DNA of 64,000 nt from Glandiceps talaboti. Lineage: Eukaryota; Hemichordata; Enteropneusta; Spengelidae. Under the pieces are notes generated by a model, which saw nothing but the letters and a program-made list of their open reading frames with translations, was not told where the DNA came from and searched no databases. Where the stretch lies: contig NC_135555.1 of NCBI RefSeq assembly GCF_964340395.1, positions 15,029,746-15,093,745 on the forward strand. Direction: 5' to 3'. Of the stretch, positions 14,394 through 25,223 are shown piece by piece. Position 1 is the stretch's first letter; every line of letters starts with the position of its first letter. The translations under genes were made by a program, and so were the position numbers.

Positions 14394-14805
14394 CGACGAC
14401 GACGACGACGACGACGACAACGACGACGACAACAGCAGCAGCAACAAGAGCGATAATGCAAACAACACAACAGCATCCCAACCCCAACGCGTGTGCACAC
14501 AAGCAAGCAGCAAACAAACAAACAAACAAACAACTACAACATCAGCAGCAACATCAAGAATATCAACAACAACAACCAGGTTGATATGAAGCCATTAATC
14601 TACTTACCTCATCCTCATAGTCATTGTAATCATCGTCCATACCCTGTCCAATCATAGTATACTTCCTCTGGTAACTCAATATTAGACTCCTTTGATACGT
14701 ATATTCACGCATATCTAACATATAGGAAAAATACACGATCAGTGCAGGTGTGCTGACGAATAAAATCGCGATGCATAACTTCAGTTTGCTGATGATAACC
14801 ACCAT
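7641..14805 (-). CDS. GDP-fucose protein O-fucosyltransferase-like, type II membrane protein (5 exons)
   Basis: Predicted enzyme that moves fucose from GDP-fucose to protein in the ER/Golgi lumen. Joined exons 14805-14608, 11435-10687, 9140-8987, 8472-8328 and 7780-7641 give 461 residues, and every junction has GT/AG and a compatible phase (0, 2, 0, 1). A hydrophobic anchor lies at about residues 8-30. It is followed by an acidic stretch ending DYEDE, then a Thr-rich stem (about 94-108) and the catalytic domain from KYLLP (about 115). Family-like features are KMWGGGNN (122-129, where the family has its N-terminal Gly-rich loop), LNRTIVLTPF, the ALHYRNKTGE block with His308 and Arg310, and the C-terminal FLGCGRSNWSSFVWKER block. 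The order and spacing fit the O-FucT family, but the Gly loop differs from the one I know in POFUT1, so the acceptor is unknown. Linking of exon 1 is inference: an ATG at 11489 would give a shorter signal-peptide form. Confidence 0.82.
8328..8472 (-). CDS. O-fucosyltransferase-like gene, exon 4
   Basis: The 145-nt exon runs from EIVNHLALKVP to LLEQEICS. The acceptor is a T-rich tract ending TTTTCAG, and the donor is TCAA/GTAAGT. The pattern VYFLSLLEQEIC, acidic residues in a helix just before the last conserved block, is typical of O-fucosyltransferases. It ends one base into a codon that exon 5 completes as Arg. Confidence 0.85.
8987..9140 (-). CDS. O-fucosyltransferase-like gene, exon 3
   Basis: The 154-nt exon completes the split Gly codon and reads CHFFLDVRQERC, then a helix with MIPS-like hydrophobics, then YGLECLYVAHPLWSG. 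It ends in phase 0 at a GGG/GTAAGT donor. The acceptor is TTTCTCAAG. The segment corresponds to the middle of the donor-binding lobe in the family. Confidence 0.82.
9638..9723. repeat. (CAGT)n(CTGT)n microsatellite in fucosyltransferase intron 2
   Basis: CAGT units change to CTGT units in mid-array, a single-base change of the repeat unit. Confidence 0.92.
9837..10356. mobile_element. 520-bp non-autonomous DNA-transposon-like element with 9-bp target duplication
   Basis: The ends are inverted repeats: left starts GGTCGGTACAAAACGCAGG, and right read backwards starts GGGTCGATAAAAAACGCATG. Both continue through GCCAGG-rich sequence to CAGGTAAAG. The 9-bp direct repeat AATTCAATA lies immediately outside both ends (9828-9836 and 10357-10365). 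No transposase frame is present. A 9-bp duplication is typical of Mutator-like elements, but the family is not proven. The element lies in intron 2 of the fucosyltransferase gene. Confidence 0.82.
10687..11435 (-). CDS. O-fucosyltransferase-like gene, exon 2 (stem and N-terminal half of catalytic domain)
   Basis: The 749-nt exon starts at TPLWDGD after a pyrimidine-rich tract and a TTTGCCAG acceptor. It ends two bases into a Gly codon at a GTATGC donor. It holds the Thr-rich stem, the GGGNN loop, the NRTIVLTPF strand, and the LALHYRNKTGE segment with the conserved His-x-Arg. The open frame continues upstream to an in-frame ATG at 11489, but the added residues come from the polypyrimidine tract and may only imitate a signal peptide. 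Confidence 0.85.
12786..12898. repeat. 22-24 bp tandem array with the unit CTATCTTGTGAGCACGA
   Basis: Five imperfect copies. Each unit contains GTGAGCAC flanked by TCTTG/CGAGA, so the unit is partly palindromic. Confidence 0.88.
14360..14444. repeat. (AAC)n(GAC)n triplet array
   Basis: Eleven or so AAC units pass into GAC units, then AGC. Open frames here (poly-N/D, poly-V, poly-L) are repeat translations. Confidence 0.92.
14608..14805 (-). CDS. O-fucosyltransferase-like gene, exon 1 (membrane anchor)
   Basis: This exon gives 66 residues from the ATG at 14805. It starts MVVIISKLKLCIAILF, a short basic N-terminus followed by a single hydrophobic helix, as in Golgi type II glycosyltransferases. 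It ends DDDYNDYEDE at a strong donor (GAG then GTAAGT, intron from 14607). The donor phase is 0, which matches the acceptor at 11436. No other downstream minus-strand exon nearby fits. The link to the catalytic exons rests on phase and topology, not on a transcript. Confidence 0.6.
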
Positions 14806-15162
14806 GTTTTTTTTTCAAATGTTTAACGAAAAAAATCCTCAAACAATTCTCAAATACAGTTTTGGAATCTTTTCATGGTGTCCAATTATGGTAGTTTCAA
14901 GCTGACTCCCTGAACAAGATATCGTCTCCATTACAATGCTACAATATTGGTATGTGGTTCATCAATCACGTGACCCTTGAACGCATGACTGGTTATTTAC
15001 ACCAGCTGTGCTTAATAAGCTTTGCTAGTTATGTTGTTTCTTTTCTGATATTCCAGAATCAAGAATAATTTATATACAAAGAGATCACATTTCCCTTAAA
15101 AATGTTTGCACAACGCAACGAATATTTAGACTGACGTGATGACAACTTTATTCTGTTATTAT

Positions 15163-15255
15163 CATGTATGTATGTATGTATGTATGTATGTATGTATGTA
15201 TGTATGTATGTATGTATGTATGTATGTGTGTGTGTGTGTGCGCGCACACATATAT
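15163..15255. repeat. Alternating array (TATG, TG, CG, CA, TA)
   Basis: A perfect 93-base purine-pyrimidine alternation. At its right end TG, CG, CA and TA steps succeed each other, giving a locally self-complementary sequence. Confidence 0.93.
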
Positions 15256-15824
15256 TTACCAGCGAATATTAATTTCCTTATATGCATATATGTATACATC
15301 TGACACATCTTTCAACATATGTGATGTCATTGGTGTAATTATCATACATTGACCGGCGTCACACTATGTCATGTACACACGCATTATCTAATGTTAATCA
15401 TCTTATATCCATCCTCCATGAAATAATACACCATGCTATATCACTATGTCAGAGTCAATTAACACTCGTTCTCTTGGTTTTGTTTATGTTATTTTGAGAC
15501 AAGTACACGATATAACCTCAACCGAATGCAGTTAATGAATTTGTTTACAGCTGATCGTGCCTTCAATAAACTATACGTGTAGACATACATGGTTATACAA
15601 AATAGATGGATCATATGACTATTCATTCCATGTACAGCTGTAGCCACTTGATGTGATAAGGGTAAAGGTGATTTTAAAGAGCATGATAGATGGACATTAC
15701 CAAAATCGTTCCAAATCATAAATTTTGTAGACTATGTTGAGTTACAGCAGCAACAGTGCTGCTTTGGCGTTCATGAGAAACGATGTCAACAAACACATTT
15801 CAAAAGTAACAGAGATAACACACT

Positions 15825-15858
15825 CACGTACGCACGCACACACACACACACACACACA

Positions 15859-15897
<39 letters not shown>
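15825..15897. repeat. (CA)n(CGCA)n microsatellite
   Basis: A CA run passing into CGCA units over about 70 bases. Confidence 0.93.
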
Positions 15898-16808
15898 TCC
15901 ATCTAATCGAAATCACATTTAAAGTGCGTTAAAACAGGCTTCTAATTATACAGGAGTTTGATGATTGTGTCGGCTGCAATTAATGTTTCACTTCTCTACT
16001 AATAAGCGACTGGACTACCATGTCTTTTTCGAAATCACAACTGCGCATGTCATCCCTGTAATTGTTTATTTTGTGTTGAAAGCTATCATAGTGTGTAAAC
16101 AAATCGCTTGTCCCATGAGGGAAACGTCAAGGCAACCCGGTTTCTACTGTAATTAATAAAAACTTAGTGTATGACAGCATTTAAAGGCAGTAATAGCAGT
16201 GTAAATAATTCCATCTGTTGGTCTCTCGGGATAAGAATATTCAGTTTTGCTTTGCAATCTCACCACACAAATTAAAATCTTATGCTCAAAAAGTGTAAAT
16301 ATATATACGGCAGGACTCTGATATCACAATGGAGAGTGGCGATATATTTATTAATGTGCCCATTCTCCGTAAAGGAAGCTCGACGTATTGTCTTTATTTA
16401 CTACACCCCAAGGCTGGCACATAATACCTATAACGACACAACGGTCATTTCTTCAGCTCTTGTCGTTTGACTAATTATTTCAACCGTTAAATTCATAAAA
16501 CTCTTCATCTAAACATATTAATTTGAAATGCCATTTTTATACCATTTAGTTGTAACAAGTTAGTCATACATATGCCTACGGATAGGAGACCTTTTTTTTG
16601 CAGTTAAAATAGTATTCCCCCGACATCGAAGCGTGGACATCCAAGCGTGTTGACACGAAGCGTTCGCGAGATCTCTACATGAAATTGTGCCTGCTACGTG
16701 ATGAAATAGCGCCCCAAACTGCTTACTGTAGCTTTGCATTTTATCACTCACGGTGCAAGTCTTTCAATAACATTTTATACCTTTCTAAGGAGACGGTTAT
16801 ATTATAGA

Positions 16809-16809
16809 G

Positions 16810-16890
<81 letters not shown>
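16809..16890. repeat. (TCTG)n microsatellite
   Basis: About 20 nearly perfect TCTG units. Confidence 0.95.
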
Positions 16891-16891
<1 letters not shown>

Positions 16892-18467
16892 CCAGTCTGT
16901 CTGTTGTCTGTGGACGAGATAAACAAAACTGCATTCTAATATTAATGTAACCGATTCACATCTGTCTTAACAACTCGCAAGAACTGACTAGGTATTTGCA
17001 AACATTGCATGTGTATCAATGAGGCATCTGCATTAATAATGATTTTTGCTCATTCGGCATTCTGACGTATAATAGATGCACGTTGTGTTCGTCTTGTGAA
17101 ATCTTTTGTAAAAACACCCCCAGTATTTATGAGCCTATGCAAAGAATACTACATACATCTGCATTTTGATGAGGAGAAAATGTTACCTGGAAACAGTATT
17201 TCCAGCCATTTCAAGCGTCCTATTAACACGTTGCGCATACAAGACCACTAAAACTTTTCAGCGGGTCTACAGTACTAGTCAAATTATGCTGATTCGATGT
17301 CTCATTGCAGAGATAGAAATTTTGCTGTTGGATGCACTAGGCGGATGACATCCAAATCTCGAAACGTTTGTCGCTTCACTGACAATCTAAACGAAAACAC
17401 ACGTGACATGAAGCCAACACAGCAACCTTTAGCAACGCTTTTGTAGTTGCAGTAATGTGATGTATTATATGTTACAGAGCTATCATAATACCATAACGTA
17501 AGCGCATAGTCGCACAGCTGAAGAAGAGTGGTCTCTCTATTAAAATTTACAACGCAGTAAACGAACATTTCCAGTTAGATTAATACACCTGAGATCCATA
17601 AAACCTTACGACCAAATGATAAATGTCACCGTACAACATCAATACACCGATGCGTGTGTCTTCTATCAAAGCTCAGACCAAGATATTCATATTCTTTCCT
17701 TAGTTATTAAGTATCCCTTGAGAAAACAACCCTTTTACTGCTTCACATTTTGCTAAACAGAGAATGACCTTGACGTTATGACATTTGGTATTGGCAACTT
17801 TGTTCTTCGATTATGTAATATAATATTCGATTATGTAATATTCATACATTTTTTAAGACTTCTCAATCATTCTCACGTCATGCCTCATGCACGTGGTAGC
17901 ATCGATCCGATGCAAAAGACTATGTAAGCATACACACTGGTAAGACTATCGTGAAATCCAGATCTGATGTCAGAGGCCTAAACATGGCATAAATGTACCT
18001 GTATTCCTGTATGATGCGGTCTGACAGTTACACTGTACAACATTCCTCGAATGAGAGTCAATGATTATTAATAAAGCCAATTCGAATTTCATCTCTTTTG
18101 GGTTTAATGTTATCATGACTAACTCTTAAGACCGAAAGACAGCTGCACTCACACACTACTATAGGATATATCAGTAAGAAAGAAAACTACTTCAATACAC
18201 TAACCCTAATTTAATTGCTTGATCTCAGTGGCTGAGTTCAAGTATCAACCGCGTTTTAACTCTGGTTTACTTTGTAATCAAATCTAATTTAATGGTTATT
18301 ATGTTGTAATTCGACCTATTCAAGGCATGTGGAACATTACTGTGTTTATGCCTTAAGCTTTTTTAAATGAAAGGGATATGCATGCTGGTAAATGCAACTT
18401 TTAGTAAAAAAGTATTCTTTCAAAGCTCAATGATTTGCGTGATTGTGAACATTGCCAAGGCTTCCTA

Positions 18468-18753
18468 GTACATACATACATACATACATTAATACGTACA
18501 TACATACATACATACATACATACATACATACATACATACATACAAATGTACATACATACATACATACATACATACATACATACATACATACATACATACA
18601 TACATACATACATACACACATACACGCACACATACATACATACATGCATGCATGCATGCACGCACGCACGTACGCACGCACGCACACACGCACACACACA
18701 TACATACATACATACATACATACATACATACATACATACATACATACATACAT
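18468..18753. repeat. Compound microsatellite (CATA, CACA, CATG, CGCA, CA, CATA)
   Basis: About 285 bases. 18546-18753 is a perfect purine-pyrimidine alternation. Long HTYI/MYVC open frames on both strands are repeat translations. Confidence 0.95.
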
Positions 18754-19751
18754 TCTATGCTCTGTTACACTAAACAAATCACACTCGACATAGTTCAATA
18801 CACATATCATGTACACAATACAAGTTTGAGTAGTAATGATGGTGTTTTCTCTGGAGAATTTACTCCGAAAGGGTTTATTACATCACTAATGAGGCGTAGA
18901 AAGGGCGTCTCGTTAGTTCAGTGACTCATTTGTATAATTGATGTAAATTGTAATGAAACTATGACATACATCATTGTATTAACGAGAAAGATGTAATTTA
19001 AGGGAGATATCTATCAGTCTTGTTTTTTTCCCACGGCGTCGAATAAGTGCTGTCCAGAGATCGTTTCATCTTGTGTAAATGACTGTTGAAATGTCTTCCG
19101 TTACATATACATCACGTTATAAACATAAAATCGTGATATTCCCTTTAGCGTTCTAAATGTTGTTTATCGAACGTCGTTAATATATATTTAGCCATGATTG
19201 GAATAATTATAAGAATTGTTCAAGGCAGAGTTGAATTCGAAAACGACCTTCGGAACTAATATTTAGTACGAGCACGTTTTGACGCTTTACTGAACTAACA
19301 CTGACATTATTATTAATGAAACTGGTGTCGGAGAAAGAAAATTAAAACTTTAAGATTCGATGATATATGTACGACTTCCCTGTAATTTCCTTGGCAATAA
19401 TTAGTATTAATCGGGCAGTGTTAGTGTTGGTTAATACTATTTTCCATTAATCTATTTACCAAGATTAGCAGTTTTGCAAGGAAGTCGAGATTACACAATG
19501 TGCCTTCATCATCGATCAAATATATCAGCTAATCTGATAATGAATATGCAAATTTTGACGGCGGTGCCCAAATACGTACATGATGTTTTGTATGTTATCA
19601 GTAAAAAGGAGAGTTACTGTACATTATAACCAGCAAAAGAATTCCAAAAAACGAATTGATATCGCATAAAGTGATCTAATTATAGTTGGAAAGTGGTCGT
19701 CTTTTTAGATAAATAACTTTAATGGGCTTATTGGTGAACTGAAATATTAAT

Positions 19752-20073
19752 ACGGCTTTACCCGACCCCACCTAGCTTTTCACTGCCGACCCTGAATTGT
19801 TTTTGTTTTTTTTAAAAACAACAACATTTTTTAAGGAAAACAAATAAAATCGCAAAAAATTGAAAGAAATAGAGGACAATATAAAACTTCTTCCAATGAC
19901 TGTACGTCTGATAGGAAGAAATATATAACACAGAGACCACTGGGAGAAAAATGGAAGACCTGAACTAGACACTCACTCATGGAAAAAAAATTAGTAAAAT
20001 AAAATAAAAATTTACCTACCCCACCTATTCTAAAATTGAGCGTAATTGGAACCACACATTCTTTTATTAGGCC
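19752..20073 (-). mobile_element. Interspersed repeat family 1, copy a (end truncated)
   Basis: About 320 bases matching 34753-35138 in reverse orientation. Shared parts are the GACCCCACCTAG block near one end, GACACTCAC/GTGAGTGTC in the middle, and CCCCACCTATTCTAAAATTG near the other end. The right end read backwards starts GGCCTAATAAAAGAATG and then GTGGTTCCAATTAC. The left inverted end is degraded. No coding capacity. Confidence 0.75.
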
Positions 20074-21874
20074 TGAACTAATAACAATCAGAAAATCTTT
20101 TTAAAAAATGGTGAAACACAATTTGCTGTCTACATCACAGCTGTCCGTTTACTAGAAGCATTCAGTATACTACTTTTATCTTGTTATTAATCTAGGCACT
20201 ATGTATTGGATTCACCTCTAATGGACTTGGATTGCGTTTTTTACTCGACCTCAAATGCTTTTTTTTTCTTTCTGATAAGCCCACCTTCCTGAAGGGAATA
20301 CTATATCTAGTCCTTCTCAATGATAAAAGCCCGCATGGTACTCGTGTACGTTTAGACTGCTTTTCCCTGGTGAATGGAGGATTAAACGGAATAGCTTTGG
20401 TTTACCGTGAGTGTTTGATCCAAATCCAGAATGTCGTAGACACTAGTGCTATTTTGAGAAAAGTGACAGACAATGAGTACAATTAATTTTTTAAAAGTCA
20501 CAGTTGATAAACGTTCAGTGAAACTGAGATTACTTTTGAACGGCTAAAAACCACTTCAGAAAGCAAATGCGTTAAACTATATTTTACATAAAGAAATTTA
20601 TTTGATAATTATATGCCAATATATGCTTTCTTTGATAATATTTCCTATTTTCAATCATTTTGACTGATAATTCAGTATTTGAATATTAGTAACATGATGA
20701 TCCCTTTAATAACGTAACAGCAAAATGGTTTCATATCATTAAACACTGTAATTATTATCAGTTGTAAAATCGATTCAGCTGTCTTTTTATCCGATTCCCA
20801 ATTCCTAATTGTGGACATAACCATTGACGTACAATGCCATTTCTACCGAAAATAAACATTTTCATTTGACAACATTAATTGTTTACCGGTTACAAAAAAT
20901 TATCCATCAGAAAGCATGACATATGGTAGTTATTTCCTAAAAATCCACCGTCGTCAATGCTGGGATAATGAAACTGATAATGGTGGCGCCATTACAGGCA
21001 TAAACCCCTTTGCGGAAAATGGAACCTTCAAACCTGTTCGAATATTACAAAGTCTGGTGTTTGTATCATCTCCTGTCCCAATCGTGTCTGCGTTCAAAGT
21101 GACATGGCCGTGTGACTGTAGCAATTGGTTGAACAGGTAGGATATGACTATATATATCTATAATGACAATATTCTTTAGTTAAAAAATTACGTTTAGATA
21201 TGGAAAATATTTATATTAATTGTGAGTTTTGTGATATTTATAAAGGATAACTTGGCGATCATATATATACGTTGTCTTTTCTTTTTTTTACCGCAATACG
21301 AATTAAGAACAACAGTGTACTGTTTGCTACTCACCACTATCTAGAATGCATTTAACCACACTACCTTAAGACTTGCCAATTGTATTGTCGAATGATCATG
21401 TGTTTCAAATATAGCGGAGTTGGGATTGGTGATTGTATGACAACATGATAGTAATACGAGATTGTATAGGATATAAACACGTTCTATTACCACAACATGC
21501 GTTCACTATTCTTCCTGCCCAGTACGTTGTGTTCACCATTACCTTTCAATTGTATTGACGACAATGGATATTGCATATGACCTACATTTACTAGGCAATT
21601 TCAAACCATCTCTTTTCCATACAACCTTGACCTTGAACTATATTTATCCAGGAGGAGACAGATAATGAGCAAAACATTTAGGGGAAATCCAAAACCTGTG
21701 TGTAATGTGTCAAAGAATTGCCACTCAAGCCTATCATATCATATGAAGTGTTCGCTGAAATGATTCTGCACAAATGCCGTTTTCTTTTCAGTTAAGTCTC
21801 CATTGTACTTTTGATTTTGATTTTCACACCTGAAGCTCTTTATTACAACAACTGACAGCAATGGTGTGATACGA
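20074..21874. other. Non-coding stretch, no feature seen
   Basis: AT-rich. Two open frames of 74-84 codons (from 20232 and 20916) show no domain, signal peptide or usable splice context and are not called. Confidence 0.45.
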
Positions 21875-21931
21875 ATGTATGTATGTATGTATGTATGTAT
21901 GTATGTATGTATGTATGTATGTATGTATGTA

Positions 21932-21982
<51 letters not shown>

Positions 21983-22023
21983 ATGTATGTATGTATGTAT
22001 GTATGTATGTATGTATGTATATG

Positions 22024-22067
<44 letters not shown>
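21875..22067. repeat. (GTAT)n(GT)n(GTAT)n alternating microsatellite
   Basis: A 193-base perfect purine-pyrimidine alternation with a GT core between GTAT arms. Confidence 0.95.
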
Positions 22068-22068
<1 letters not shown>

Positions 22069-22289
22069 CTGTGCTTGTATCTGTAGCGAGAGTACAGTAC
22101 CGATGTTTTTCTATGTAATGTAATATCCGTAATTAGCTAGCACCTGTTATATCGATTGTTGTTGAATTTGTTAGATATACATTCAGTATTGACGGGAAAC
22201 ATTGAAACATTACCATTCGTATATATCATAATGTGCCGTCAGACAGAACAAATGTAATGTTAGTAAAAATAAAAGACCAATCGCATTTA

Positions 22290-23560
22290 AATACCTCACC
22301 CGTTAGTATGGCTGGCGTGTTGATTATTCACCGCTTTTTTATGACACAACGGTTCTTACAATGTCTAGAATTAAATGTTTTAACCCATGGTGTCATGTAC
22401 TTTGTTCGAATCGACGCCAGACTTATTACCGAGGTGGTTAATCATGTGGCTATTTTAATCATTAACCTGTTGTGTAACACAACGTACGCGTGTCCTTGCA
22501 ATGTCTCGAATTAATTGTCGCACCATTTACAATTAAGTAATTGAGAGCTTATTCTTATTTGAGCCAAACTCAGTCGATAAAGCTCATGTTTCCTTCGTTA
22601 ATATGTTGTGTACGACAATGAAATGTTTACAATTAATCATTACAGAGATGTTTCAATAAGTTATATTAACCCATGAAGTTATATGTATTTTTTATTTGAA
22701 TTATGGCCAAACCTATTTCATAACCTCGCTGGTTGATGTGGCACGTGTTTACTTGTTACGCTCGTTACGTTGATTTGGCGTGTACAACAATGTTCAATTG
22801 AATGTCAACAATTAATTATTAAAGCGATTAATGTTAACCCATGGAGTTATATTATTCGAAGTAAGGTATTCCATTACCTCGCTGGTTAATATGGCTAGTG
22901 CTTTGGTCATTGATTTGTATTGTACAGCAAAGTTCAAGTTCTAACATTGGCTGTTGCAGAGATTTTACATTAACTAATTGTAACCCATGAATTTATATAT
23001 ATCTTATTCTGATTATGGCCAAACTTATTTCATTACGTATACCTCACTGGTTGATGTAGGTAGTGCTTTGCTCATTAATTTGTTGTATATACGGCAATTG
23101 TTTCATAGATATTTACATTACTAAAAGGTAATTTTCTTCAATGGCGTTATATATCTTATTCTAACGAAAGTCAAACTTATTTTATTTGTAGCTAATGCTT
23201 TGCTCATTAACGTAGGACAACATTCAATGCAATGTCTAGCAGTAATTGTTGCATAGCTTTGAGTAATTTCAAACCATATTACTACTGGAGGGAATTAAAA
23301 CCAGACTTATTTCATTACCTAGCTGGTTGACGTGGCTCGTGTTTTTGTCATTAACTCAATGTATTGATTCTTGAATTGATTAATACAATGTTTTATCATT
23401 AAATAAATTTAACATACACTGAAATGTATTTGTAAAAAGTCATGTCATCATACCTAGATGGCAGATGTGAATAGTGTTTTCATCAACTTGTTGTGTTACA
23501 AATAATCCTCGTAATGTCTTGAATTGATTTTTACAGCGTTTCATCATTATATGAAATGTC
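22290..23560. repeat. Degenerate minisatellite, unit about 130-165 bp, some 8-9 copies
   Basis: Recurring landmarks in the same order: TTATTTCATTACC, then GCTGGTTGATGTGGC (variants near 22434, 22727, 22882, 23046, 23321, 23455), then a TCATTAA/TTGTTGTGT block, CAATGT..AATTAAT, and AACCCATGAAGTTATAT. Copies differ by many substitutions and small indels, so the array is old. Confidence 0.75.
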
Positions 23561-23620
23561 TCTTATGCACAAATGAATAATATCAGTTCACATTCCCGGC
23601 TGTTTCTCATCATTTGACCT

Positions 23621-23709
23621 TCAATGACTGTATATAACATAGCCACTTGGTCTAACAAACTAAGGTCAATGACTGTATCTAACATAGCCATTTGATCTAA
23701 CAAACTAAG
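23621..23709. repeat. 45-bp tandem duplication
   Basis: The unit starting TCAATGACTGTAT and ending AACAAACTAAG occurs twice with few differences. It produces a repeated motif in a minus-strand open frame that is not otherwise gene-like. Confidence 0.85.
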
Positions 23710-24986
23710 TGGAAGGGTCCTCGTTACAATGATTGATATGTCTAGTTTGATAAACATATGACTACTACATATATCATCACCGTTATTGTTATGGTTATTC
23801 AGCCTGCATAAAAAAGATATGGCTGTAGATGAAACCAACATACAAACGTATTGGTGATACATAATATTCCAGTTAAAACAAAAAACACACATTTGTATCA
23901 CATGTTGTTTATATGCGATCATCCATTGACTATCGATTTGTTTTCACGCTTGATTGAGTTTCGATATATTTATGCCAGCTGTTTTGTATACAGCCGGTTA
24001 TATTTTCAAATTTTTATTTGTTAGACTTTGACACGAGTGAGGAAGACCACACGGGTGACTAACACTTATAATATAAAGGTGGACCTATATTGAATTTATC
24101 ATTGTCAATAATTTGATAATGACGTTAGAAAATAAAAAAATAACAGGAGATAAACACGTTGTTATAACAAATGGTTTTGATTTGTTTTCACATTGAAATA
24201 AAGTGTATTATTGTATACACTTACACGCTATTAGTGTTCGCATTTTGCTAAGAAATTTGCAAAAAAAAAGTTGGGCCAGAACTTAAAAATATCGTGTGGT
24301 CTAATGGAAACTCTACAGTCATTCTGGTTTGTAAATACAAATTACTTCTCCTAGATATTGCGACATCTTTTGTATTATTTTGATTTTTAATATCTCTAAT
24401 ATTCCTTTTTAAAAATTAAACCTGATTGTACATGGATGGTGTTATTATTCTCGGAGATTTGACTTCTTCAATTACTTCCATTGCATGCTGAGTTACACAA
24501 TTGGACAAAAGAAAACACCTAAGTACGCCTTCAAATAAATGGAATTGCCAATTATTTCGATGAAATAGAGTACATTTTGATAACCTCCTTAGCATTAATG
24601 TGTAGTTTACGTAATACTAAAATGGATAAGTTAAGGAGGTCACTGTAAATATTACATGTATTAATATATATTTACCGGTAAAGAAGTTCCATTACATAGA
24701 AGTATTGATCTCAATAAGTTAATGGGTCTACTAACAGTTGTGACAATGTATAAAATATTTAAGGAATTACGAGAATAATGATCGACAGCACCTACGCTGA
24801 AAGCAATGCTTATAGTGTTTCCAAGTGCCTTCGCTTATAGCAAATAAATGTTAAAAACTATTATTGTTACTAAGAATATCAGTGAATGCTCAAATAAACA
24901 ATATATATATATAGAGATAGTGTCTGATGATCGCAATATGCGTGAAACTCCGAGTTACACCCAAGAAAGAGTTCCAGTACTACCAA

Positions 24987-24990
<4 letters not shown>

Positions 24991-25073
<83 letters not shown>

Positions 25074-25127
25074 GAACCATATATATTAGTTCATGATATT
25101 ATTTATATATAGAACCTCAGTGTAAAG

Positions 25128-25222
<95 letters not shown>
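24991..25222. repeat. Paired (TA)n arrays 60 bp apart
   Basis: About 79 and 94 bases of pure TA flank a 60-bp AT-rich spacer containing further ATATAT and TATATA words. Confidence 0.95.

Positions 25223-25223
<1 letters not shown>

Larger units (their letters stand above)
11436..14607 (-). other. Intron 1 of the fucosyltransferase gene (type II model)
   Basis: A 3172-base intron if exon 1 belongs to this gene. It holds the GAGCACGA array at 12786-12898 and the AAC/GAC triplet array at 14360-14444. I found no further exon. Under the alternative start at 11489 this would be intergenic and upstream sequence. Confidence 0.5.
14806..19751. other. Non-coding stretch rich in simple repeats
   Basis: No exon supported. 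Contents: alternating array 15163-15255, CGCA/CA array 15825-15897, TCTG array 16809-16890, a 20-bp perfect tandem pair at 17806-17842 and the long CATA-type array at 18468-18753. Confidence 0.5.

Noticed and set aside
23563-23922. 119-codon minus-strand frame
   Set aside because: Much of it comes from the 45-bp tandem duplication; no domain, weak start.
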